From the NCBI RefSeq assembly GCF_037975245.1, contig NC_092568.1, positions 16,945,001 to 17,009,000 of the forward strand: a stretch of 64,000 nt of DNA, in the 5' to 3' direction. Made by a program: the position numbers and the translations under genes. The notes beneath the pieces are model-generated. The model was not told where the DNA came from. It ran no database searches and saw only the letters and a list, made by a program, of their open reading frames with translations. Below, piece by piece: positions 47,101 through 59,100 of the stretch (its first letter is position 1; every line of letters begins with the position of its first letter). The stretch is from Apostichopus japonicus (Eukaryota > Echinodermata > Holothuroidea > Aspidochirotida > Stichopodidae).

Positions 47101-50100
47101 TGTTGGTGGGTGTATAATGTACCTGTACTAGTAGTAATGTTGGTGGGTTTACAGTGTACCTGTACTATTAGTAATGTTAGTGTGTTTACAGTCTACCCTT
47201 ACTAGTAGTAATGTTAGTGTGTTTACAGTCTACCTGTACTAGTAGTATTGTTGGTGGGTGTACAGTCTACCTGTACTAGTAGTAATGTTAGTGTGTTTAC
47301 AGTCTACCCTTACTAGTTGTAATGTTGGTGGGTGTACAGTCTACCTGTACTAGTAGTAATGTTGGTGGGTGTACAGTCTACCTGTACTAGTAGTAATGTT
47401 AGTGTGTTTACAGTCTACCTGTACTAGTAGTATTGTTGGTGGGTGTATAATGTACCTGTACTAGTAGTAATGTTGGTGGGTGTACAGTGTACCTGTACTA
47501 ATAGTTATGTTAGTGTGTTTACAGTCTACCTGTACTAGTAGTAATGTTAGTGTGTTTACAGTCTACCTGTACTAGTAGTATTGTTGGTGGGTGTACAGTG
47601 TACCTGTACTAGTAGTAATGTTAGTGTGTTTACAGTCAACCTGTACTAGTAGTAATGTAAGTGTATTTATAGTCTGCCTGTACTAGTAGTATGTTGGTGG
47701 GTGTATAATGTACCTGTACTAGTAGTAATGTTGGTGGGTTTACAGTGTACCTGTACTATTAGTAGTGTGTTTACAGTCAACCTGTACTAGTAGTAATGTT
47801 AGTGTGTTTACAGTCTACCTGTACTAGTAGTAAATGTGGGTTTACAGTCAACCTGTACTAGTAGTAATGTTGGTGGGTTTACAGTTTGCCTGTAGTACCT
47901 GTACCAGTAGTAATGATTTGTGGGTTTGTCGTGAACCTGTAATTTTCTTGTAGCAGAATCAATAGAATAGGACATAAAATATGATTATGTTTGACTTCAG
48001 CTTTGTCAATACTAAGTAATCAACGCTTATTTCTTCCTCAGGTCCAACTGACTGTGGAGAACTTCCCTGTTTGAACGGTGGGACCTGCTTTCAGGGTGCT
48101 AACGCGAGAATATGGTGTCAGTGTTCGGATCGATATACTGGTACTCTATGCCAAAGACTAGATGGTTAGTCACCTATCTGAACTTATTTTCTTCTTGTAG
48201 ACATCGTTTGACCTTGTTCGGTTTCCTCCTGAAATTCCTTGTTGACCATTTGTAGTTTTGTATTTGACTTAAAAAAGACTATTTGATGAGACTTACTGTA
48301 GTACAAAGCGGTCTCAGTATTTTTTCAATTGGATCTATACAGTATGGTACAGGAACAAATAAAACTTTCTCTTTTGTTTACCTTGTGAACAGGTTGTGCA
48401 GTTTTAAAGAATGGGATTATTGCAATGTAAGGTTTATAAATCATCATTACAATTGGTCCGGATATCAAATATCAATGTCAATACCTGTGGTTAGATAGAA
48501 CAAATTGAAAATGACTCATGGTCTATTGTGTGAGTCCTGTAAACCTTATACTAACTTGAAACAGGTACTTAATATACTTCATGTCATTGATCAAGTGAAT
48601 TTATCTCCTCCCTTCAGTGATTTCCTTTTCAAATGGACTTGTTCCCACCACATGTGTTCCATTTTAAAAAATCACTTAAGGCACAGATTTATTTTAATAT
48701 GCTTTTGGATGTTAATAAAACATTAATAAAACACTGCAATCAGTCCAGGTTCCCTTTATAGCACTTTTAATTGTTGAGAAATAACCCATTAAACAACTGT
48801 GTCATATCAGTAAAAGTGACTGGACTATTAAGTCTAATACACAGACCATTTATGTCAATTCCTCAGAGGCAACACAAAACTTAATGGGATAAGCGTAGTG
48901 CATATCATGGCCTTAAATGACACGATTTATACAATTTGTTACAAATTTTGTCAATGACAAATGGTGTTGATTGTCATCTAAGAGGGCTCTGCTGTTCATT
49001 TGAAGTTGAAAGAACATGTTTTTGTTGAGTTATTAATATTTGTAAAACAAGGGATTAACATTACCATATACTGTAGGTCTGAAGGAGGTGCCAACCTCAT
49101 CATCTATAACTATTAAAAGAGCATTTCCACAGATTTAGCATATTTATCAAAGGGGAATATCTTGGAAACTGCAATAGCTTTAGAAACATTACTCGCACCA
49201 AAGTGTTTCTTTGTTTTGTTTTTGTTCAATGTGGACTATGAATCATCCTCTAATGATGATCTTTATAACCTCAAGATGTGGCAGTAAAATGTTACCAGAG
49301 TTTGCTTAGTAACTCGTAACTAACACTTATCTGTAATTGGTACAGAGAAAGTGACCTTTTCTCTGCCCCACACCCCCCCCCCCTCTATGGAAAATGTAAG
49401 GACAGATTGCTACTGTGATGTTAACACCTCGAGATGATCTTGATTAGTTTCAGCATGTGACAGCACTCCTTGCCAGAATGGTGGACTTTGTTCCCTGCAT
49501 GATGGAGGCTACTCTTGTTCATGTGCTCCTGGATATGCCGGTGCTACCTGCAGCCTCTTTATAACAAGTAAGGCTTCAAACAGTTTGAAGGAAAAAAAAT
49601 GCATTGCCTATGTAATTTTTGTTAAGTATAATGGAATCTTTGGAATATCTGACATTTCAGTATTTTAAGTGTTAGACTACATGTCAGTGATCACAGCATT
49701 TAGTTGCATGCAGTATCTATTGGGTAAATGTATAAAAAGAACACACACAGACACAAATAGATAACTAAAATACATTTAAAATGCATAGATGATGGTTTTA
49801 CAGTTTCGCACTGAAGCTTCAACCCTGCCCCGACTAACCTTGTTGAGCTATTCAATGGTTCATCTTCTGACTCCTTTTTTTCGTTCTGACACATGCAGCC
49901 CGATGTGCAAGTTTACCTTGCGAAAACGGAGGCACATGTTTCGTTTCGAGCTTTGATGTCCAGCAGTATTATTGTGCTTGTCCAACAGGATTTTATGGAG
50001 ATCACTGCCATTTGTCTGTAACTGGTAAGAATCTTGTTGACGGGGGGAAAAAAAGGAAACAATATCTAAAAGTTTAGGTTGGTTTGCTTCGGCCTCACCA

Positions 50101-53100
50101 TTTGTTTGTTACTTCAGATCTCATCTATGTTATCGTTGTTTGGGCATAACTTCAACAGAGATATAGTCCTTGTAAAAGTTAATTCCAGGAAAAGAAGGTA
50201 AGTTGAGAGATCACCAAGTCTCTTGGAGATACAATATGTAATTTGATTTGATTTTTGCATCGTATTTGATGTTGCAGAGTTTTTTGCCTGAATATCAGTA
50301 TAGCGTGTGTCATCTCAACGGATTTGTACAATAGTACACTGACTGGGAAGTATAAAGAACAACAAGTGACCTCATTGTTACAAGTCCCGCACACTACCGA
50401 CTGAGCTATCCAGCCTTCAGTGGGTAGTGATCCCTGCATTATGAGTTTTTAGGATCAGCTAGAAAAACCACACTGGGGAAAAGGTTATAGTGTTATTTGG
50501 TCACTATGTTGGATATAAATTCTAAAGACTTCCCTTTTTATTGCAAGTGAATCCCCAATGTTTTACACATGCTGGTATTTTATGTGTAAGCCCATCCTCT
50601 TTTGTGCAGTATGAGGTGCTCTTTTCTGCATTATATTCAATTGTGTACCTGAAGGTGACTATATCATATTAACTCACCTCTTTAAACCATTCATGACCTT
50701 ACAAAGTATTAATATTCTGTTTGTTTACTTTTGAATGTGAAGTTGAGCTTTAGCTGTCCAATCACAACCCATCTCCTTTGATTGAATTACTGAGAAACAG
50801 AAAAATGTAAACTTTTGCATTTTTTTATTTTATTTATTTATTTAGGTTTACAGTCTTGTTCAGGGCCAAGGCCCTCTCACACAACTTTACAACCCTGGTC
50901 ATTGGTAACCAATCGTAGTCAGCATGATTCAACATGTTGGAGCTGTGCTTAGCACGGTTCTCTCAAACTTACATTCCCCTGACACACTCACTGTACTCAG
51001 TAGTTATCTAGCCAGTTGAAGATCTAACATACCATTTAATTCAACTACTTGTGCTTGGTCACTGGCACACTATTCATATTTAATTCAGTGCATATTGAAC
51101 AACCCATTTTCACATTTTGGTTGAAACACTACAGTGTGATTATTAGAAAAATTGTGAAATTGTTAAGCCCTTGTAAGCTTGACTTTGACAAGTTCCTTTA
51201 GCTCTCTTTGAAAAAAAAGTTTCAAAGACAATACTGTTGAAAGCATCATGTTTAGAGCACACATCATTGCATTTTTTTTATTTTATTTATTTATTTAGGT
51301 TTACAGTCTTGTTCAGGGCCAAGGCCCTCACACACAACTTTACAACCCTGGTCATTGATAACTTGACACACCTACACACCAAAGTGTGCACAATTCAATC
51401 AATCTTTCCTGGGGCACCACAGTGCACCACAACCATGTGTCCCCCGGGGGACTTCCCATAGGGTGCAGCCAAAAACGGGTGCACGCAACTATAAATTTAC
51501 AATTTACCTCGCAGGTCCCCATTTATACACCTGGGTGAAGAGAGGCAATGGAGATAAAGTGCCTTGCCCAAGGACACAACGCAATAATCTGGCCAGGGCT
51601 TGAACCTGTAATCCTTAGATCACAAGGCCACTGCCTTAACCACTTGACCACTACGCCCTCATGCATGAGCATTAGCAACATCAATTTTGTCTCTTCATGA
51701 CTTTGGTTTGTATATTCATTGCAGATTGTTCTTGTGAAAATGATGGAAAGTGTCAGAACATTAATCTAGAAGGTGGAGGTATTGGCCTTATATGTGTTTG
51801 TCCTTTGGGATACTCTGGCTCCCGCTGTGAAGTAGCTCCATGTAAGTATCCATTTTTTTCCCTCATCAGTTAATAAACAGGTAATAAACAAATCAACTAA
51901 AAATTCTTCTGGTTTATTATTAATCCATCATTCACTTTTTTTTGGAATTTTGCTGTTACAAGAAATATTGATTTATGTTACCAATTGATCACTGCATTGT
52001 TTTAGTAATGAGTGGGTACTTTCTTCTTTGACAGTGACTGCCTGTGATGAACAACCTTGTGGCCACGGTAACTGCTTTTTGCATGCTATGAACGAGTCTG
52101 CTTATTTCTGCAACTGCTTCGATGGTTACACTGGAGATGACTGTACGGTGGAAGTAACACCAGGTAAGTACATGAACATTCATTAAGATATTAGTGTTCC
52201 TCATAATACTTAACACAATCACATGACTCATGCTACGTTGTTTACTTCGAACACTGTGAATTTACAAGTCATGGCTTTAGCCAATCACTTCATCTTTAAA
52301 TTGTATTTGCTATAAATTTATTAATCTTGCAGGACCTTGAAGTCAGAACTAACCAAAACATTGCAAATCACACCAATTTAGACTTGTATTATTTATAAAA
52401 AAAAAAAAAGTTTGTAGCCAATTCACTGAAATTAAAGTGAATGTTGCTATTCAGATGAACTGTTAATTTGTTGTTGTCAGATATTGAAATTTAAAGTCAG
52501 ATATGGTGTAAATGGTAACAAGTCATAAAATGTTCATAACTGACTTCATTTCTTTGGTCCTTATATTTCAGGTTCTTGTTCCAACTCGCCTTGTCAAAAC
52601 TCTGGTGAATGTTCTTCTGTGGTAGCTGGATCAGGGACAGAATATACACACTGTGACTGTCCACCCGGATACATTGGTATCTTCTGTCAAATATCTACAG
52701 GTATATATATATACGTGACAGTTTCGGACATGGTCAATGGCTGGAGGTGGACAAACATGGACACACAAAATCAATAAAGTTCAGATGTAATTAGAAGTCT
52801 TCGTCTCCATGAGTTTATATTGTAAATGGGAAATAAAAGACTCGTAGTACTCTGCTCCTTGCTTACCTGTATCCTCCCAAAGTGAATGTTCACCTGTAGA
52901 GAACTTTGCCGATCGGTAGACATGGGTCGAAGGAGGAGAGAGTGGGTGTTGTCCCGGATTAATATGGGATATAAGGAGGGAAGGGCTGGAACATTTGTAA
53001 TTCGGTAAGTTAGGTAGATAGGGAAAGTGCATATAAAGTAGACTGAAGATAGGTGAGTAGTTTTTTGCTCGTAAATGACCAAAACCAGTAATGCTTTTGA

Positions 53101-56100
53101 AATGTACACCAGTGTTCTTTGTCCAGTATTATAACTGCATCGGTGATATTGAGAAAGATACACACTGTGAATATGATCACTAATTTATACCAGTCTCTGG
53201 TGTCATGGATCGACAGGTCACTTGAAGGGGGTGCTACACCTTCAGTGTAGTCAGTTGTTTAATGTTGAGATTGTGCACCATCAGACACAATAATAGCGTT
53301 TGATATTGATAAGACACTTAATGTCCTATTTGTAATACTGCAGTTATCTAAAGTAGATATATTAGGGTCAACTTACTAGTAATGAAACCCAGCGTTTTTG
53401 GCGGTTGTGGGATCAGAACCCCAGCCGTCTCTATTAAAGTGTGATATCTCATATATGATCAATCTATATTCTACCCATGTGAATTTGTTTAAAAAACAGT
53501 ATTCTATGTTAAAGAATAATAGTCAAATATAAATAAAATATAATAAATCAATTAGGAAGACCTGGTTAACATAGGATTGCTTACATATTTGGGATCTTTG
53601 GGGACAGATTTAGACTCTGTGGTCTTCTGATGTGTTCTTAGCATGGTGCTCGTTCAGACAAGTTCGTTTTGGACGTTACTCTCTTTGAATCTAATTTTAA
53701 TTTACCAAGTCCACCTCTTTTTTTTATTGTCAAGTACAATTGGTAGACCCGTAGAGTACCGCATTTCTGTTTTTCGGTGATTATGTCTACAAACTGCCCT
53801 TTTTTATGACTTGTACTACCATCAGAGTTTATCAAAAACTTTTGGGAACTTCATTCAAGTGATTTCGCTCATCTTGTTTGGGTAATTTATGTCACCGTGT
53901 AATTTTCGCCCGGTCTTTGTCGCTTAAGTGTGAAAGCACTCTTCTTATTTCGATCTCTCTCAATCTCTGCAGAGGGATGTTCGCCAAACCCTTGCCTGAA
54001 TGGAGGTCTCTGCTTAGCATCGTCCCCTACCACAGTGACATGTCAGTGTTCTATCGGATTCGTCGGACCTAGGTGCCAATACAAAGGTTGGTGGCTTCCT
54101 ACCTTCTATAAACCATGACTAAGTCACATATATATATATGTATATATTGCCCTTGCTATGTGCTGTTGCTGTGGTTGCTTAACCTCCGCGGTATATGCCG
54201 TCTTTTATAATGCTATTTCTGTTGATGTCACAGTCGGGTGCTGATGTTTAGATGAATATCGATGATGCGTTCACAAAGAGACTTTTAGTGTTTATGAAGC
54301 CATTCAAGACCTTTTTTATCATTTTTTTCACTTTTTACACAGAACCTTTCTCTAATAATGAATTGCAAAGTGTTTCTGTTTCCAAAAATATTCAGAAATT
54401 GTAGATTTAAGAAATGATACCTTTTGTTCATAAAGATCATTAATCGGTCTAGATATATGTGAAGTTTATTTTTACCATTTTATTAATAAGCTCAAAAACT
54501 GATTAAGCAATACCAAGTAAAAAAACTGGCTGATATGACATACCATATCTCCTGAAGATTTCATACTCATTCATTTGGTATTGGTTTAGTACACAAGTTA
54601 TTCTGGTAATGGTGTGAGCTGGTAGATTGAAGATTGTGATGTCCATGGTTGGTATTATGTGGCATCCCTCTATTGTTTTATCATTTTTTGTTTATTAAAC
54701 CTGCTTCTTCATCATCATCTATATGCTGGGAATCCTCAATAGAGGTCCCTGGGTGATCACCTCTACCCCCCCCCCCCCCCCATATTTATCTTACTACCCA
54801 ACATCCTATCACCAGGTGCCTGCTCATCTTTTCCTTGTCAAAACAATGCTACATGTTACAATGCCTACCAACCGCAACGTGACCTTCCCGATTTTGCTTG
54901 TGAATGCCGCGGTGTTTACCGAGGATTAATCTGTAACGAGACCGCAGGTAAGATATTAATCCGACGATATTTTCATGGGCACGGCGGAAGAGGGGGCAGA
55001 GAAATTTTGATAGTTTCAGAAATCTGTCAGCGACCTACCCCTGTTTCTCCTAGTCCCTTTAATATAAAAGATTACAATGAAGCGAAGGTACTCCTTATAA
55101 TATGGGGTTGACTGTTTAACCAACTGAAAATGGCTACATCAAAGAAAGGGAAAGAACAAGTCACTCTTTAACAGTCTTGCCCATCATGCAAGCATTAGTG
55201 ATCCATTTTACCTATGTTAGTAGGGGTTAATAGGTGTGGTGTAGTACTGCTCTAGATTTACATCATGTTATGTGTGATGATCTGATGTGAATCATGATGT
55301 GATGATCTGATGTGAATCATGATGTGATGTGAATCATGATGTGATGTGAATCATGATGTGATGTGAATCATGATGTGATGTGAATCATGATGTGATGTGA
55401 ATCATGATGTGATGTGAATCATGATGTGATGTGAATCATGATGTGATGTGAATCATGATGTGATGTGAATCATGGTGTGATGATGTGATGTGAATCATGG
55501 TGTAATGATGTGATGTGAATCATGGTGTAATGATGTGATGTGAATCATGATGTGATGTGAATCATGATGTGATGTGAATCATGATGTGCTGATGTGATGT
55601 GAATCATGATGTGATGTGAACCATGATGTGATGTGAATCATGATGTGATGTGAATCATTGTATCATGTGAAGTGAAAAGCAGAGGAGAATGCAAGTCTTA
55701 AAGATATGTTTGAAAAAAAAACTTAAACAGGACTTGTTATTATTAGTGTATATGTTAGTTGCAAAAATGTTTGCAATACTTCCATCTTTTGCTGTGACTC
55801 ACAGGTAGACTATTGTGGCCCACAAAGGTTTCTAGAACCCAGTATTAGCATACATAGCTTACTGAATCTTATAAATTCTCACAAGCCTTAATATCAATAT
55901 AACTATGATAAGTCTATGTCACTGGTTGTACACTTTTATGAATTTTGTTTCTGATGAAACAGATCCTTGTTCCTCCAACCCTTGTCTTAATGGCGGCATC
56001 TGCTTAAAGAACGTTAACGGAGATGTCTTTGTCTGTATCTGCCCGGTCGGATATACGGGAGATATCTGTGAGAAAAGGCAAGGTTAGTACTAATTAAAAA

Positions 56101-59100
56101 ACTAGCAATGGGGCCCTCCATGCCTGTTATCCAATGCCATTTTTTAGTCACATTTTTCTGTTTTTTGACCAACCTTATATAATGGAAAAATTGGTTGTGA
56201 AATTATGAAGACAATATTTTTGAAAGGACAAAAGTAATTTTTGGTTTCAATACTTCAGTTTGAACCTATGAACTTAAGATTATGATTTGTGTGCTTTACC
56301 AACTGAGCTGTCCAGCCCTTAGAAGGTGGTCATCTATATATAGATTGATATAACAGGAGTTGGTGGTTGGGGGGTGGGGGGGTGGTGGGGGTGGAGGTCA
56401 GTGGGATATGGCGGTGCAGAAACCACAGTATCATACATACTCTATAAGCAGGGACTACACCCTTTTTCATGTTGAAACAACTCAGAAAGGAACGGGAAAG
56501 GGATTTTAAGAGATATCAGCATCTTGTTTATGGTATGTTTTGTGTACATTGCACAAAATAGCTTCCTCCGTGAAGGATATGAACAGAAAAATACCAAACC
56601 TGCCGACAGTAGATAAAGCTTTATATAGTTTGATCTGATCCGGTGCCTTATTAAATGTTATTTTCTACAGGTGCCCTGTGTTCTGCTAACCCAGCGGCAT
56701 GCACTGGACCAGGAGAGATGTGTGTAGAGCAGGAGAACTACTTTCATTGCGAATGTGAGCCAAATTGGAGAAGGAGTGATGAGGATGCTACTTGTCACCG
56801 TAAGTACATGAGAAGAACCTCCTCTCAAGGAAAACAAGTATCCATAGGGGGAGGGCTGGGGGCTGCAGCCCCCCCCAACCAAATATTTTTTATGATGATC
56901 ATGATTATTGTAACAACTTCACCAATAATTATAACTAATATGGAAGAGTTATAACACAGCAAATGGTTGTATGATATTGGCATGCGATGTAATAACCGAT
57001 GCATGCCTATATGACATGTACATTAACATGTTAATGCAAACGGCGCAAACATTTAGGTTATATTTTTCGGGCAAGTGGTTATAGCGCCCCATATTAAATT
57101 GGGCTCCTACGCCTATGCAAGTATCCCATGAAGGGAAAGTGTTTTAAAATAATCTACGTTTACGGATCAGGGTCCCTTAGTCCAACATTGCTTTAAGTTC
57201 TACATGTTGTCTTTTTCATATAAAGTTGGCTGTACATATTTCGGTGCTTATGTGATTGACAATTTGTGCCAGGTATGTTAAAGATTGTAATAGCAGTATT
57301 TCACTGCACCAACTGCATGCAACTCGATTCTGCTTTATATTTAATAAATGTAAAGAAATTCCAATCCTTTATATGAGGTAATAATGGGCCATCAATTCTA
57401 CTTAAATTTCTATTATGACTTATGCAGCAGATCAATGTAAGTTGTGTTACTATTTCTTGTGCAAGTGCAGACACCCTGGAGTGTTAACACCAAACAGCAT
57501 GCCCTGGTAGAAATTCCAGTAGAACCCAGTTAAAAAATCAACTAGGTTCTACTAGGGCCTACTATGTTTAACTGGTTTTTAACTGTGTTTAACTGGGTCT
57601 TACTGGGTTCCAACTGGGCTATGCTGAACATGAGCTAGGTTCAACTGGGTTTACACAATGTTCAACTGGGTTTGTTCAGGCCCAACTGAGTTTGAACTAT
57701 GTTTGAACTGATCCAGTTGGGCTCCAACTAGGTTTCACTGGTTTTTGCACTAGCCCAACTGGGTTTGAACAATGTTGACTGGTGAACTTTCCCTGTTGGG
57801 GTTGAACTAGGTTTCAACTGGTTTTGCACTGCCCAACTGGGTTTGGACTATTGGCTGGTGAACTGACCCAGCTGGGGTTTAACTAGGTTTCACTGGTTTG
57901 CATAAGCCCAACTAGGTTTGAACTATGTTCACTGGTGAACTTGCCCTGTTGGGGTTGAACTAGGTTTCACACTGGCTCAACTGGGTTTGGGCTATGTTGA
58001 CTGCTTTTATTTTAGGCGTAATTATCAAGAATATTATAATGTAAGTTCGGAAGCAGTAACCGTATCGTAATATACTGAAAATGCTAAATTAGCCAACTTA
58101 TGAGGGGTGTAAAATAAATCTTTGTCAAATTTATCACAATATGATGAAACGATTACATTTTTGTACCGCAATGATTACAAATATGAAATATTTCCTAAAT
58201 AATAAATTTGAAAAAAATAATGTTATACTTTGTTCGTCGATTTGAACAATTGGTAGGCAAAATGCCTTCCTAGTGCAAAATAGTATGATCCGACTAAATT
58301 TGAACTTTGACATCTGTCCTTTGTGTAAGCGCTAAATTTATAAATTCCGAATCCGCATACGGCAACAGAAGCTTCTCAGAATAATCGCATTTGTAACCGA
58401 TTTTGCAAACAATTTTAAATTATTACCGCGGCTAAGTTCCCTCCTTTGTGATCTTGCAGTATCTTTATATTATTAACTTATAATTGTAACATTATAATTG
58501 ATTGTAAACGTGCTCTTTATCATAAATATTTGAATTGAAAAGAAACTTTGTATATAGGCTAGTGACTTAGGACTATAGTATAGGCTAGGCCTAACAAACC
58601 GGTTCCCTACTAGGTATATCACATGGTACAATTACTAACGTTAGACATATCCCAACGTTATAGTTGCCTAGCTTATAGGGGCCTAACCTAGTTATACTCA
58701 AGTTAACACCTATATTTAGCCGCATGATTTAAGGAAAGTTATCGTCAACTAGCAAACATAATAGCAGTTTTCAAAATTTACGCAATTGCCTTGATTGTTG
58801 TTTCAAACATGAAGTGTCCTATTGGCATTTAACATACTTTGCAAAAGTCATTAGCCTAGTAAAGTGAACAGCATTACACGTATATGCTACAAATGTGAGG
58901 ATGCCCTACACTGAACATTATGAACATATAATTAAACTATCAATCTAATTTCAAGTGAGGCTTCATTTGTACAGTGTAAGATAGTCAGCTCTTACATATA
59001 GTTTTGTTTTGTAACATAGTTTTACTTGTTTATTAGTGCAGTGCTCATTGTACAGAGGGTTATACATGTGTACAGTACATTTGTATGTTGTCTTGTGGCA

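Larger units (their letters stand above)
43452..48041 (+). other. EGF gene intron 2 (4.6 kb)
   Basis: It holds a diverged duplicate of 50908-51262 (at 44700-45205) and the 37-bp minisatellite (46156-47937). No coding exon was found between EGF modules 1 and 2. Confidence 0.7.
50025..51724 (+). other. EGF gene intron 5 (1.7 kb, repeat-filled)
   Basis: Contains in order a tRNA-like fragment (50362-50417), a truncated SINE tail (50819-50905), the interspersed repeat copy 2 (50908-51262) and a fuller SINE (51271-51658). No coding sequence. Confidence 0.75.

Noticed and set aside
46156-47937. Possible CRISPR-like array
   Set aside because: Units are contiguous with no unique spacers and the host is a eukaryote; it is a minisatellite.
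50362-50417. Functional tRNA gene
   Set aside because: Only the 5' half and anticodon arm are tRNA-like; the T arm and acceptor stem are not formed.
52771-53163. 130-codon minus-strand frame
   Set aside because: Inside an EGF intron; low-complexity, no recognisable motif or splice signals.
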